Assembly: GCF_014192335.1 (NCBI RefSeq)
Contig: NZ_JACHXU010000001.1
Span: 62,001-126,000, forward strand
Source: Aporhodopirellula rubra
Lineage (GTDB): Bacteria > Planctomycetota > Planctomycetia > Pirellulales > Pirellulaceae
Direction of reading: 5' to 3'
Length of the DNA: 64,000 bases
Shown here: positions 28,210 to 40,300 of the stretch, piece by piece
Position numbering within the stretch: the stretch's first letter is position 1
Layout of the letters: each line of letters opens with the position of its first letter
Notes under the pieces: generated by a model
What the model was told of the DNA's origin: nothing
The model's input: only the letters and a program-made list of their open reading frames with translations
The model's database searches: none
Program-made: the position numbers and the translations under genes

Positions 28210-28991
28210 CATCATAAATCTGCATACGGGCTGTTTATTGCATTGGTGATCGCATTATCTAATTCACTCTTTTTTACATGTGCAGTGGCTTTGCCTCCGC
28301 TGCGGTGTAGTTATACGTTCACTGATGAGGTTGAGCGTTTTTGTTCTTGCTATTCCCGGCTTATTGTCAATAAGCGTTTTGTAAGACCGCGAGTCGTCAG
28401 ACGCGCGTTTAAGGGTTCGAGAGCGTCCGTACCGCCACAATGACTCTTTCGGAAGAACGATATGGCGCTCTTGGAAACAGTTGCTCACATCTGTTCTCCC
28501 ACGACAAATTCTCCGCACTGTAGTTTCGTGATTTTCCATGCCACTATGTTCTTAGCGCAGCCTTGAAGGATTTAAGATTTAATAAATCTATAATGCATAG
28601 ATTTTTTTCGGCAACTATTGAGTACTTGTGGAGCCTATCCAACACGGCGGAGCAGATCTCCAGCGTTAGATGCGTTTTCGCCATCGTGTTCATCCCATCT
28701 AGTCTCGTGCGTGCTCACAGGTCATGCGGGAATATGTCGTCTTCCTGCGAGAAGGACTCGTTCTTTTCGACGGGATGGATGCCGCATTCATAACGTGGTG
28801 TCATTTTATCAGAACTCGAACAGTGTACCTCAGGGAACATTGCTTACCCGGAGGCGGCAGCATTGGATTTTCCGGCGGTCTATCAACTCGCTGTCACCTA
28901 TAGCCTGTCCAATTTTATTCATGCAGAGAGCAGTTCAGCGATGGGTGCATGACATAGTCTTCTTTCCGTGTTTCTTATGAGGAATTTTCGA
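28210..28991. other. intergenic region between hydrolase and DUF1559 gene 3
   Basis: I find no recognisable gene in about 780 bases. The sequence is more AT-rich than its surroundings around 28240-28340 and 28560-28630. The promoter of the DUF1559 gene should lie near its right end. Confidence 0.4.
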
Positions 28992-30224
28992 ATGAAACCG
29001 CTACGTTTAAGAATAGGGTTCACTCTTGTTGAGCTATTGGTGGTGATTGCCATCATTGGCGTTCTTGTCGGGCTCTTGTTGCCCGCCGTGCAAGCTGCTC
29101 GGGAAGCCGCGAGACGAATGAGTTGTAGTAACAACTTCAAACAGCTTGGGCTCGGAGTGCATAATTATCACTCTGCCTTTAATCGGCTCCCGATGCAATC
29201 TGGTGGGACGACGAATGCCGCTAATGCGAACACTCCCAGTCCTGAATCCGATGTGGCTGGGGGCCACAATCGTTTCCGGTTGAGCTGGTTAGTAGGGCTG
29301 ACGCCCTATATCGAGCAGCAGGCATTGTGGGAGCAGATCTCCAATCCGCTTGATCCCGATGAAGACGGTGTCGCACCTTTCTTTCAAGCGATGGGCCCTT
29401 CGCCCGCTAGAACGTTAGCTGACCACGCTGCAAGCCCGTACCAGCCATGGCTGACCAACATTCCCACGCTGAGGTGTCCCAGTGATCCGGGGGTGGGGCT
29501 GCCGGCGCAAGGCCGAACCAACTATGCCGCTTCATTAGGCGATAGTTTGCACCACTCTCACTACGGTCACATCCGAGACGATGATGGACTATTGGAAGGA
29601 TCCTCGAACTGGGAAAGGAATGCGGGGGCGGCTTGTCGTGGTTTCTTCCGCTCCCGAACCGTGCGAACGTTTTCTGACATCACAGATGGATTATCTAACA
29701 CGTTTTGCGCAGGCGAAATCGTGACCGATCTCGGCGATAACGATGCGCGAACACGACCAGTGCAGGCGGTCGGTGAGAACTTGCTCAACATTGCCGGTTT
29801 TAGCCAGGCTTGCGATCAGTATCTGGATCCCGAGCGGCCTCAGTTCTGGGGGGATGCGACAGCACTCGGGACATTCACCGATGCTGAAAATCGTCGCGGA
29901 TACAAATGGGCATACGGCAGGCCATTGTTCACTGCGATCATGATTTGTAGTCCGCCAAACAAAGTGGTCTGCATGGGAGCCGATGATCCAGGGGAATATG
30001 GAGTACTTCCTCCTGGCAGTCGTCACCAAGGCGGTTGCCACATGCTGATGGGAGATGGGGCGGTGAAGTTCATCACCGACTCAATTGAGGCTGGTAACCA
30101 GCAGCAGGCCCGTTGCATCGTCTTCAATCGTGCGGGCGCTTCTCATGGAGACGACAGCCCATTTGGACTGTGGGGAGCCCTCGGCACCGCCAGTATTGGT
30201 GAAGTGATTGATGGGGACTTCTAA
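28992..30224 (+). CDS. DUF1559 pseudopilin-like protein 3
   Basis: The 410-aa protein has an unusually short leader, MKPLRLRIG, followed by [14 protein letters not shown] and [18 protein letters not shown]. The core shows [20 protein letters not shown] and [18 protein letters not shown], and the C-terminus has the H-x9-DG motif [24 protein letters not shown] with an 8-base spacer favours ATG 28992 over ATG 28977. Unlike its three relatives here, no small lipoprotein gene follows; the next gene, 146 bases on, is another DUF1559 gene, so the two are tandem paralogues. Confidence 0.92.
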   Translation: MKPLRLRIGFTLVELLVVIAIIGVLVGLLLPAVQAAREAARRMSCSNNFKQLGLGVHNYHSAFNRLPMQSGGTTNAANANTPSPESDVAGGHNRFRLSWLVGLTPYIEQQALWEQISNPLDPDEDGVAPFFQAMGPSPARTLADHAASPYQPWLTNIPTLRCPSDPGVGLPAQGRTNYAASLGDSLHHSHYGHIRDDDGLLEGSSNWERNAGAACRGFFRSRTVRTFSDITDGLSNTFCAGEIVTDLGDNDARTRPVQAVGENLLNIAGFSQACDQYLDPERPQFWGDATALGTFTDAENRRGYKWAYGRPLFTAIMICSPPNKVVCMGADDPGEYGVLPPGSRHQGGCHMLMGDGAVKFITDSIEAGNQQQARCIVFNRAGASHGDDSPFGLWGALGTASIGEVIDGDF

Positions 30225-30233
30225 CCCGCGTCG

Positions 30234-30264
30234 GCCTCCATCGAGGCAATCACTTTGAGTTTTT
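30234..30264 (+). terminator. Possible weak terminator after DUF1559 gene 3
   Basis: GCCTC (30234-30238) and GAGGC (30243-30247) form a 5-bp hairpin with a 4-nt loop; a T-run lies ten bases further (30258-30266). The gap makes it weak. Confidence 0.3.
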
Positions 30265-30370
30265 TTGATCTGAGCAAAGCACGTGGGTGCGTGTTCGGAC
30301 GATATCTGCCCATGAATGATCGCGGGCGGTTTGAATTGGCATTAATTCTTTTCCATAGTTGAGGTTTGAA

Positions 30371-31603
30371 ATGTGTAAAACAGGAAGGCGACGCGGTTTC
30401 ACGTTAGTGGAATTGCTGGTCGTGATCGCCATCATCGGTGTTTTGGTTGGGCTGTTGTTGCCCGCAGTTCAGGCGGCCCGTGAGGCGGCCAGACGCATGA
30501 GTTGCAGTAATAACTTCAAGCAGATTGGTTTGGCGATTCACAACTATCATGCTGCCTATCAGAAACTGCCCAAGCAAGGCAGTGGCACTGGCAATGGTGG
30601 CGCAGGGCTAAACGCTTGGAGTGATTCGAACAACTTCAATAATTACCGGTTAAGCATGTTGGTCGGCGTTCTTCCCTTTGTGGAGCAACAGGCCACTTGG
30701 GAGCGGATCAGTAACCCCAGTGCGGAACGAACCGACGGCAATACCGGAGCCGGGATCGGAACTCCAGCTGCGCCTTGGCCTCCGATGGGACCCACGCCTC
30801 AGAATGCACAGTACATTCCTTGGGTAACCGAGTTCCCTACTTTCCGCTGCCCAAGCGATCAAGGAAAAGGTCGGCCTGCTTTGGCACGCACTAACTATGC
30901 CGCTTGCTTGGGTGATGCCAGCTACAACGTCATGTACGGGACGTGGGATCAGAAGCGAACCGACCCTTCAGTCCGATCTGAAGACTCCCGGTCGACTCAC
31001 CGTGGATTCTTCAAGCCGTTCGCGTTGAGGGCTTCGGCGTTTCGAGACGTTTTGGATGGTCTCTCAAACACAATCGCCATGGGCGAGATCGCCACATACG
31101 TCCAAGACAAAGACAAACGAACTGTGCTGCCCGGCGGCAATTTAACCGGCGGAAATCTAGACACAACCAATGTCAACATTCGCCAGAACCCCAACATTTG
31201 CGAAGAGCATCCGAACGGTCTCAATCCCGAGAAACCTATGAAGTGGCAGACTGATTCGCGCCAGGACAGAGGACGTGGGTACCGATGGGCATGCGCGAAA
31301 CCGATTCACTCTGCCTGCATGACCATCCTGCCGCCGAATAGAGGATTCTGCTCTCGCGGCAATGGGGACGACCTGGACTCGATCGCAACCGTATCGAGCC
31401 GTCACCCAGGTGGCGCTCATGTACTCATGGGAGATGGTGCCGTCAAATTCGTTACCGACTCGATTGAGGCAGGCAATCCAAATAGTCCTCAAGTCTGGTC
31501 GGGTGGAACGGGGACTCAAGCACCGGGTAGTAAGAGCCCTTATGGTCTTTGGGGAGCTCTTGGAACTCGTGCAAACCAGGAAGTGATCAACGCGGAGTTT
31601 TAA
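30371..31603 (+). CDS. DUF1559 pseudopilin-like protein 4
   Basis: The 410-aa protein has the leader MCKTGRRRG followed by [14 protein letters not shown] and the family run [58 protein letters not shown] and the C-terminal H-x9-DG ([19 protein letters not shown]) are present; one Gln of the motif context is Pro. GAGG with a 6-base spacer supports ATG 30371. A strong hairpin and two tiny lipoprotein genes follow, repeating the arrangement seen at 13-18 kb. Confidence 0.92.
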   Translation: MCKTGRRRGFTLVELLVVIAIIGVLVGLLLPAVQAAREAARRMSCSNNFKQIGLAIHNYHAAYQKLPKQGSGTGNGGAGLNAWSDSNNFNNYRLSMLVGVLPFVEQQATWERISNPSAERTDGNTGAGIGTPAAPWPPMGPTPQNAQYIPWVTEFPTFRCPSDQGKGRPALARTNYAACLGDASYNVMYGTWDQKRTDPSVRSEDSRSTHRGFFKPFALRASAFRDVLDGLSNTIAMGEIATYVQDKDKRTVLPGGNLTGGNLDTTNVNIRQNPNICEEHPNGLNPEKPMKWQTDSRQDRGRGYRWACAKPIHSACMTILPPNRGFCSRGNGDDLDSIATVSSRHPGGAHVLMGDGAVKFVTDSIEAGNPNSPQVWSGGTGTQAPGSKSPYGLWGALGTRANQEVINAEF

Positions 31604-31691
31604 AAGGCTTGTCGCCGAATAGTCAGTGCATACCACCTAAGAGGTTGCCTTGATGGCGGTCTGTGCGATGGGGCTCTCAACCTTGGTTATC

Positions 31692-31714
31692 GTCACCGAC
31701 ATGCGATCGGTGAC
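31692..31714 (+). other. Hairpin between DUF1559 gene 4 and lipoprotein gene
   Basis: GTCACCGA (31692-31699) pairs perfectly with TCGGTGAC (31707-31714) across a 7-nt loop; a G-run follows instead of a T-run. Same relative position as the hairpins at 14412 and 17750. Confidence 0.6.
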
Positions 31715-31816
31715 GGGGGGCTTTGCGCGCTCCGCAGCAAAAACAGCGCAAGATTTTGGTGTTCTTTGTCTCAGTATTTGTAATTTGATTCCGCCTTCGA
31801 CATTGTTGGAGAAGTG

Positions 31817-32005
31817 ATGCTTCGTTTCTATACGCCGTTCTTGTTGTGTGTCTTTTCTGGATTCATTATCGCGGGCTGTAGCGGCCCAAGTGACCTGTCG
31901 GGAACGAACACATTCGCAGACATGACCCCCGAAGATTGGGAGGAATATAACGCGGAGCAAGCGTTGTTGGCCAAAGAAGCTGAACAAGCCATGAAAGAGA
32001 AGTAA
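31817..32005 (+). CDS. Small lipoprotein, 62 aa
   Basis: It starts MLRFYTPFLLCVFSGFIIAGC, a lipoprotein signal with lipobox IAGC and Cys at residue 21. The mature part is ~42 residues, ending in a charged helix (EEYNAEQALLAKEAEQAMKE). GGAG lies 5-6 bases before the ATG. It follows DUF1559 gene 4 and its hairpin. The acidic helical tail resembles those of the other small lipoproteins here. Function unknown. Confidence 0.75.
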   Translation: MLRFYTPFLLCVFSGFIIAGCSGPSDLSGTNTFADMTPEDWEEYNAEQALLAKEAEQAMKEK

Positions 32006-32201
32006 GGGGGTAGCTCACACTCGCGTGGAGCAAAATCGAATGACGTGCTGGCCGCTGAAGCGATGAGAAAAAAGTGATTGATGCCTTTTTTGCGCATCGG
32101 TCAACATCGCGGTGATCATCGGCATGAAGTTCGAACTCGCTCGGCGCACTCCGTTGCTTTTGTTGTTTGCAGTAATTTTTCTATTTCAATAAGTGCCAGT
32201 G

Positions 32202-32390
32202 ATGAATTTTCGAGTTTTGATGATCATGCCCGTTTGGCTTGCTGCCGCTTTCTGCATCGGCTGCGGTTCGGGATCAACATCCCAAGGTGGTATCGAAAAA
32301 AGTGAGTTGGAGGAGTATGCAAGTAAGCTTCCGCCCGACTACGAGCCAGCTCCTATTAGGAGTTCGGCGGACGATCCAATCACGAAGTGA
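32202..32390 (+). CDS. Small lipoprotein, 62 aa
   Basis: The start MNFRVLMIMPVWLAAAFCIGC gives a lipoprotein signal with lipobox CIGC, Cys at residue 21. The mature part reads GSGSTSQGGIEKSELEEYAS and ends with a Pro-rich tail (KLPPDYEPAPIRSS). An in-frame GTG at 32193 would add three residues. It lies 196 bases after the previous small lipoprotein gene, so DUF1559 gene 4 has two such companions. Function unknown. Confidence 0.65.
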   Translation: MNFRVLMIMPVWLAAAFCIGCGSGSTSQGGIEKSELEEYASKLPPDYEPAPIRSSADDPITK

Positions 32391-32834
32391 TGCCAATAGG
32401 GGCCTGGCCAGCGAGTCAGCCTGCCCAGCCGACCTAAGCCAGGGATCCTCGACGACGCCTTCCCGAGTGACGCCCGTTCAGTTCAGACGGGACGTTTGGC
32501 GGCGTGATGATGCGGAACCACTTTTTTCCCCACCATGCCTCAATTGCATTGGTCGTCATGGCAACGTGCCATTGCAGCGTTGAGAAGCCGTGTCGCGAGA
32601 CAAGTTCCTTCCACGTCACGGTTAGGGACTTATCGCGGGATGTTTGGTTGATTTTCCCACTCTCTGAGCACGCTGAGCAGTCTCGTTCGTTGATCGCGAT
32701 GCTGAGCAACCGCTGCCAAATTTTGCATCTCATCTGGGGCAGACTGGAGATCGCAAAGCTCTATTGTTGGAACCTTGCGGCCCCTGCATTGTCTGTCGCC
32801 CGTCTCGAGCACGATTTGTTCATTTAAACCATCC
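32391..32834. other. intergenic region without a recognisable gene
   Basis: Open frames exist on both strands, such as 32630-32899 on the minus strand, but no family motif was recognised. It borders a transposase-like remnant. Confidence 0.35.
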
Positions 32835-33080
32835 GTTAACGCATGGTCGCATTGCATTGACGCTATTGGCCCATGTTGAGTGCATCTCGTGGAGGTCACT
32901 CAGTATCTCTGATGCGACGAGCGGACAAATACTGACGCGTCATCGGTTAATTCCACAATCGGCGATATTGAGCTGACCGCTGTGCTCGGATGCGAAGACA
33001 AACTCGAGCCGTTTGGAACCCTCGCGGTAATCGGTTTCTAACGCTTCGTAGAAATCATCGCGATATTTCTCACCGACGGA
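32835..33080 (-). pseudogene. Degraded IS630-like transposase C-terminal remnant
   Basis: The minus strand reads FYEALETDYREGSKRLEFVF, then ASEHSGQLNIADCGINR, a stop at 32940-32942, then in the same frame SEILSDLHEMHSTWANSVNA ending near MRPCVNG. This follows the IS630 pattern YEAF..A..RLEFxYTPKHGSWLNxAExEIN and the tail ..W...RN....VNW. The TPKHGSW core is damaged and the catalytic residues upstream are missing. No terminal repeats were found. The match is by eye and moderate. Confidence 0.4.
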
Positions 33081-33312
33081 TTGATATTCGCCGTCGTTCT
33101 CAGGCGTGCAACGACCGAAACTGTCGAGACTCGGTAATGGTGTACAAAAGTTTTTGGCGAACTGGAACTTTTTCACGCGTCATGTCTTCGTGTACACTTC
33201 CTCACCTCCAAATTCAATCGCCTAAGTTTGCGTGAAAATCGATGGGCTATACAACTTTGCTCTACCGTTGTGATGCCCTTGGCGAAGTTCCTTTTCGTAA
33301 TATCAAGTTTCT

Positions 33313-34104
33313 ATGGAATTCTCGCCCGTCGTCGTCAACAAGCTCGTGCAGTTGTGGGACGAGCTGGAGGCATTTCCAGTCGAGCAAGCAACGGAAGCCA
33401 ATGTTCACCTGATGAAGACATTGGCCACGTGGTTGGACTCGGATTACGCCTATTGGTGTGGACTTTTGCGGGTTGTTGATGGGAATGCCGCCGAAGAGGA
33501 CCCGCTCGGTGGATGGCGGGTGCGAGTCAGCGAGCCCTATAAACTGCCCCAGATTTACGAGGACCATCGGGAGGAAATACTGGAGAATCAGCATCTGGCG
33601 GATACCGTTGGAGCCGCCTCGATTGCAATCATGAGAGAGGCAGGCAACTTCCGAGTTCGTCGGCTTCGAGAACTCGTGGATCTTTCGGAGTACGAAAAAT
33701 CAGCGCACTTCCAAAAGCTTCAAATGCCCTACGGTTTAACTGATCGAGTGTACATTGTTACGCCGGTTAATGAAGACACGGAGTCTTGTTTTTGTTTTGA
33801 ATTGGCGGGCGACGACGGCAAGCGTTTTGATTCAGAGCTGACAGATTTTGTAGGAACCGCTCTGCGTAGCGTGCGCTGGTTTCAACGTCGTTTGTTTTTA
33901 AGCCACGGCCTGGTGGTGGGCGACGAAATTTTTAGCGAAATGGAACGTCGCATCGTTCTCTTGCTGCTGACGGACAAGTCAGAGAAGGAGATTGCGATCG
34001 AAATCGGACGTGCCACCTCGACGACGCACAACTACGTCACGGGGATCTATCGCAAGTTCGGCGTCAACAATCGAGCCGGATTGATGGCGATTTGGCTCGG
34101 CTGA
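33313..34104 (+). CDS. LuxR-type helix-turn-helix transcription regulator
   Basis: The 263-aa protein has an N-terminal region of ~190 residues without an obvious receiver Asp. The C-terminal LuxR/GerE-like helix-turn-helix (~210-263) reads MERRIVLLLLTDKSEKEIAIE, then GRATSTTHNYVTGIYRKFGV and NNRAGLMAIWLG. The usual S-xx-TV-xx-H-xx-IYxKLGV core is recognisable as T-STTHNYVTGIYRKFGV. The N-terminal region may be a GAF/PAS-like sensor (FCFELAGDDGKRFDSELTDF), but this is unsure. No ribosome site is evident before ATG 33313. It lies 291 bases upstream of the giant surface-protein gene on the same strand and could regulate it. Confidence 0.75.
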   Translation: MEFSPVVVNKLVQLWDELEAFPVEQATEANVHLMKTLATWLDSDYAYWCGLLRVVDGNAAEEDPLGGWRVRVSEPYKLPQIYEDHREEILENQHLADTVGAASIAIMREAGNFRVRRLRELVDLSEYEKSAHFQKLQMPYGLTDRVYIVTPVNEDTESCFCFELAGDDGKRFDSELTDFVGTALRSVRWFQRRLFLSHGLVVGDEIFSEMERRIVLLLLTDKSEKEIAIEIGRATSTTHNYVTGIYRKFGVNNRAGLMAIWLG

Positions 34105-34395
34105 GGCAGCCGAGCAGTCTGATTAGACCGTTGCATCCGGCATCCCCCCACTTACAGTGGTCGCGGAATGCGTCCGGCGTGATCGGCATTGGCCCAGGTC
34201 CAGTTCTTGGATGCTTTGCTTGTCGTCGACGAGCCCACTTTCCGGTGATCGTTGGCGCGTTCCCAAAAGAGCTGCAGTGAGGGTGCTGGGGAGCGACTTG
34301 TCGGCGATGACGACATCCGTCTTGCCCCGTCATTCACTTGAGTACCGGCGGCAGGATGTAAATGCACTTTCGCTTCAACATTGAACGACACAACG
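34105..34395 (+). other. intergenic leader of the giant gene
   Basis: No coding signal is apparent. It should contain the promoter and leader of the 28-kb gene. I could not define promoter boxes. Confidence 0.4.
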
Positions 34396-37300
34396 ATGAA
34401 TCAAACCAAGCCCCGACGTACGCGTCGTAAGCCGCGTATCGGCCATTCCGTTCGTTCTTCTGCGCGGACTCTACTGGCAGAGCGTTTGGAAGCTCGGCAA
34501 ATGCTGGCCGGTGACAGTGGAGCAAGCACCAATGTCAGTTTGAGTTCGCTTCAAGCCGAGCAACTTGCTGACGGGTTGGCTGATTTGAATCTTGTTGGGG
34601 ATCGCATCGCGGGGATCGCTGAACTTGGGACGCCGATCAGCGGAACGAACATCACTCTGGGAGATTTGTTTCCGGTCGCCAACTCGTTTCAACTTGCCGA
34701 TGCAGCGACCCCGTTGTTGAATTCAGGCTCTGCGACCACGGACGATCTATTGGCGGTGATTTCCGATCACTTCACCAGCATCATTGGTGGTGGGTCAGGA
34801 AACACCATTTCGATCACTGGCGGCCAGCTCAGTCCCGAAGAAGGGTTGCGATTCGATGTCAATCTGAGTCTGGATCAAGACTTCAACAATGCTTTTTCAA
34901 TCAATCCGACCAATGATGAGCTTGGAATTGAATTCGATGTTGCTTTGGATGTCAGTGGTCAATATGAACTTTCGATGACGTTCGGAATCGATCCATCACA
35001 GCCGACTCCGTTCTTCATCGAAGTCGATCCCGTGGTGGTTACCGCTTCGGCAAACGTGGATGACTTGGATGTTGATCTGGACATCGGTAACGCGGGTGCG
35101 CAGATCATTGATGGAGACTTCGCACTGGCGGGTGAAGTGACGTTGGACTTTGGATCCGATCGGATCCAGGCGGCTTCACTGGACAACTTCGGAATTTCTG
35201 TGGAACCCACAGGTTCGCTACGTGCGAGTTTGCCGCTCGCAGGCCATCTTGGCGACTTTGACACGGGGGCGTTTGCGACACCCGTGATTTCGATCGTCAG
35301 CGAGAATGTGTTTGCGGGTTCTTTTCCCAATGTCAGCGTCGATGTCGCGGTTGGGCCGGAGATGCAACAGTCGATCGAGAATGCGCTGGGCGAGGTGCAC
35401 CGATTGGCAGAGAGTTTGCAGACGAACGAAGTGTTGCAGACACCCGTTCCTGTGCTGGAACGATCTGTCGCTGAGTTGATGGTGGAGGTACTGAACTCAT
35501 CTTCGGTTTCTCAGCCCTCGGATCTATTGGATCTTCAACAACCGGTTCGCGACTATTTCCAGACCGCAACGACCGCATCACTCTCAGGACTGAGTGATCA
35601 CATCGCCGCGACGATCCAGCAACGCCTGGGACTTTCCACGCAGGGATCGCTTTCCCGAGGTCCCATCACCGTCAACGGTGGTTACTATCCGGAGTCCGAT
35701 GAATTGCGTTTGGACGTGTTGATTGACGCGAACGTTGGCGATGTGTCGACGCTTACGTTGAACTCGGATGGCTTGCCGCTTGAATTGGACGGGCTGGCGA
35801 TCGAGCGACATGCCGGAATCGAGACAGGGTTCGGAATCGCGATCGACCTTTCGCCGCTGCTTACAAACGCCGATATCGATGCGTCGCATGTTTCGGTGAG
35901 GATCGATCCTATCGAGTTGTCCGCGAAGGCTTTCGCCGACAACTTTGATCTTGCGGCCACCTTCGAATCGGTCAGTGTTGGCATCGAAGATGGTCAGTTT
36001 GATCTTGCAGTCCGTGGTCAAGTCTCTTTGGAAGGAGGCGACGGCGATGCGTCGTACACGCTGAGCGAATTGCAAACGATTGGGCCTGGCGGGATCGTGG
36101 ACGATTTGCGTGCTGAGGCGAGCGGGAGCCTGGAAGCTGAGTTGCCGCTCGATGCGGCGTTTGGGAACTTTCGGAGCGAAGACTTCGGTACGGGCGTGGT
36201 GCTGCTGAGTGCCGATCCGCTGTTCGAAGTTTCCAGCGAGCAATTGACGGTTAGCACGCCCAGCGTCGCGTTGGATCTGCGAATCACCGAGAATCTAAAG
36301 GATGCCTTGATCGAGTTGATTGGCAAGATCGATCAAGCGGCCAGCAACGCGATCGGCCAAGACTCGATTCTCGACACGACGATTCCGATCTTGAATCAAA
36401 GCCTCAACGATTTGATCCTCGATCAAATTCCAGGTGAAGACACGGCGGGGCTGAGCAGCGTTTTTAGATTGGAATCGGTTGCCGCGACATTCTTCAATCG
36501 CTTTGCATTCGATCCCGATTTGCCTGACAGTTTTCCTACCGTCCGTGGGTTCATCGATGCGATCAGTGAACGTGTCAAACGGGTGACCAGTCGAGGCATC
36601 GATGCGGAGTCTCGTGATTCGGCGGGCGGCAGCTTTGCTTTTCGGCTTCCGTCGATCGATGATCTCAGCGGGTTCGATTTCAGCGGCGCGGATCTGCGTG
36701 GGTTGGACTTCTCGGCGCACTCGGCGTTGCTGGATGGACTCGATGTTGACTTTCCGCTCGTGCGGATGCGCGGTGTTGATTTTTCCGGGGCTGATCTGCG
36801 CGGTGTCAATTTCAGCGGCGTCGACTTGCGAGGATCGAGCTTTGCGGGTGCCGATTTACGGGGAGCCAGTTTTGTCGGCGCGTCGCTGATTGATGTCAAC
36901 TTCGATGGAGCACGGATCGGGACGAGCGCTGGTGGACTGGCGACCAACCTGGCGGGTTCGTTCTACGGGATCGGAACCATTTGGCCTGACGGCAGTCTTG
37001 GCGGCAGGTTCGGTTTACCGAGTTTGTCATGGTCGGGAAGCGATTCGGCACGCAAGATCGCGGCGGATGAAGATTTGTCGGACGTGGCCGCGGACAACGC
37101 TTCCGCACTACGGGGTTTTGATCTTTCGGAGCTTGACTTGTCCGGGATCAACTTCACCGGTTTGGATCTAACGGGCGTTTCCTTCCGCGATACCAACTTG
37201 TTCGGATCGAATCTCGATGGCGTCAACTTGGACGACGTTTTCGCGATCGGAACAAACTTTGAAGCGGCAAGCCTCAGTGGGCTCATTGGAATTCGCGGAC

Positions 37301-40300
37301 TGCTGTTTTCGGCGTCGACCGTTTTTGCGGATGGATCGACCGAGTCGAGCGTTGATCGAGATGGCTCCCGATCTTTTGGTTCGCTCAGCCTTCCTTTTGC
37401 GACGTTTGTCGGACTCGATTCACTGGGCAATCCGATTGACTTCCCAAGTTTGGCGACTGCGGGAACGATCCGTTTTGACTTAAGCGGTTTTGACTTTTCG
37501 GATTTGAATTTGACGGGTGTCGATTTTACTGGCTTTCGTCTGCGAAACGTCTCGTTCGTTGGTTCGCTGCTCGATGGTGTCAAGTTTGGTGGTGGAAGCG
37601 GATCAGGTGGATCGGGAGGTTCGTCGTTTGTGCTGCCATCGCTCTCGGGGGTCAACTTTCGCGGTGCGACCTTGTCGGGTGTCGAGTTTTTGCCCATCGC
37701 ACTGCCAGGCGGGCTGACTCAAAATCTCAGCTTGCGATCGGCCGATTTTCGCGACGTCGACTTTGCGGGAAGTCTTCCAAGCTGGCCTGGCATCGACTTG
37801 TCAGGTGCGAACTTGAGTGGTCTCGACTTGAGCGGATTTTCATTGCCGGGTGTTGATCTGAGCGGGGCTCATTTGGATGGCACGATTTTGGACAACGTGA
37901 ATTTGTCCGGTGCGATCTTGCGTGGCGTCGACTTGGGACGAAGTTTGTTCAGCGAGTTATCGTTGCCGAGCTTGGATGGATCGTTCATCGATTCCTTCAC
38001 GCGATTGCCGTCAAGCATTCCGCGAGGTGAATTGGTTGACGTGACGTTGCCGGATGTGCTCGGCGAAGACGTTGACGAAGCGCCCACGTTCACGTTCGAC
38101 GGTGGATTCGCGGACAACAAGCTTGGCTTCCGATTAACCATCGATCTGGAGAATCAGCAGACGATCGAATTTGATGCCAGCACGCCGGCCGGTTTCTCCG
38201 TTTCGGCATCGGGGCGAGGCAAGGCGTTGATCGGTGCGGAGCTGGACTTGGATCTGGAGGCGTCACTGGACCTTTCGGAGTTCATCGACGCATTGCCAAA
38301 CATTCCCACAGGTGGGCCGTTCCCGGACATCAATGGTGATCTGGTCACGGTTCAGGTGCATGAGTTTGCAGCGGGCGTTGGTGCCGCAGTGGTTGATCTC
38401 ACCGCGACGGCGGGCATCGAAGGCTTCGCAAATTTGGGTGTGGAGGACGCAAGGATCGTCGCCGAAGCGGGCGGGGTGATTGAGTTCGCAGGTGGTGAAG
38501 CGATCACGCTGAGCGAGCTGCGAAACGCATCGCCACGAGACCTGTTTGAATTGAATGTCGAAGGGCGAGCGGGAGCGTCGTTGCCAATTGTTGGTGATGC
38601 GTTCGGTTTGAACGTGACCGATTTTGGGCAGCCCATCGTTCAAGTCATCAGCGATTCGTTGTTCCGCCGCAGCCTACCTGATGTGGTGGTCGATGTGCTG
38701 CTCAACGATGAAGTGCAACAACGCGTGCTTTCGGCGCTCGAAGAATTGGCGTTGATCGGCGATTCGGTTTCGGAGAATGCCGTGCTGAACACGTCGGTTC
38801 CTGTGTTGGACCAGTCGTTGAACGATCTGTTCGCGGATGCGGCCACGCATGTAGATGTCAATCGAGTTGGCGATGTTTTGAACCTCCGCGATCGGGCTCA
38901 AGCGTACTTCGATCGCGAGACATCGCCGAGCGCGTTCGGGTTGGCGGAAGCTTTGATCGACGAGATCAGGCAGCGAGTCGATTTAGGGAGCGTTCAAATT
39001 GTCGGCGGGTTCATCCCGGATGAAGACTTGCTGCAATTCAATCTGACGATCGACGCCGAACCGACGCGTCAGGTGACGTTGGATCTGAATGATGCTCTTC
39101 CAGGTGCGAATGCGGGGATCTCGTTTGGTGATCCATTGGTGTTCGACGTGATCTCGAACCTTCACTCGTCGTTGACGTTTGGTGTGAATCTGGCTGATTT
39201 GTTGGATTCGGATGCATCGACAAACTTAGATCTCGATGATGTGTTTGTGGATTTTGAAGGCATTCAGGCTGGAGTCTCGATCGAAGCGGTTGACTTGGAT
39301 TTTGGAGTCGATTTTGGTGCGCAGGCCATCGGCGTGGCAGATGGGACCTTGTACCTGGATGCGGGAGCCACTGTCGAGTTGGTGGGGCCTGATGGGGCTG
39401 GTCGATTTTCTGTTGTCGAACTGAGAGACCTGGGCGTCAGCGGGATCCGTGATTCACTCGAATTCAAAGCGACCGGTTTCCTCGACGCGGCCTTCCCGCT
39501 GACTGCTTCGATTGGTGATTTTAATTCCGATGATTTCGGCACTGCGGTCATCCTGATTCAGTCTGATCCATTGTTTGCCGTGTCTGATGGTGTCCTGGTG
39601 GTGACGTCGCCGGATGTGACGCTGGACATGCAGATTTCAGAATCGATCAAAGTCACTTTGTTGGAACTGATCAAGCGTCTTGATACCAAGGCCGGTGAGT
39701 TGATCGGCACCGATTCGCCTCTGAATACAAAGATTCCCCTGATCGAACAAAGCATCAACGATTTGGTGCTCGATTCCATTCCGGGTGAAAATCTCGCCGG
39801 TGTGGGTGGTGTGTTCAAGTTGCACGACGCAGTGGATCATTACTTCAAAGGCTTCAGTTTCACAGGCATTGACTTTCCATCCATCCGAGGATTCATCGAC
39901 ACGATTCAAGCCCGTTTGAAACAGATCACTGGTCGGGCGATCGATGCGGACCAACCGAACTCATCTGGCAAATCGTTCTCGCGACTTGGCTTGGGCGTGA
40001 GTGACCTGAGCGGTTTTGATTTCAGCTATGCGGATCTACGTGGAATCGATCTGTCAGGTTTGCGGATGCGTGGTGTCGATTTCACGGGCGCGGATCTGCG
40101 TGGAGTGAACTTTTCAGGAGTTGATTTGCGAGGCAGTCGATTCAGTGGAGCGGACTTGCGTGGCGTCAGCTTCGCGGGTGCATCGCTTTTGGATGTTGAT
40201 TTGAGTGGCGCAAAGGTCGGTAGGTTGCCGTCCGTCGGACTGACTGATTTGACAGGGGCTCTGTTTCATTTTGGAACGATCTGGCCGGATGGCAGTTCGG

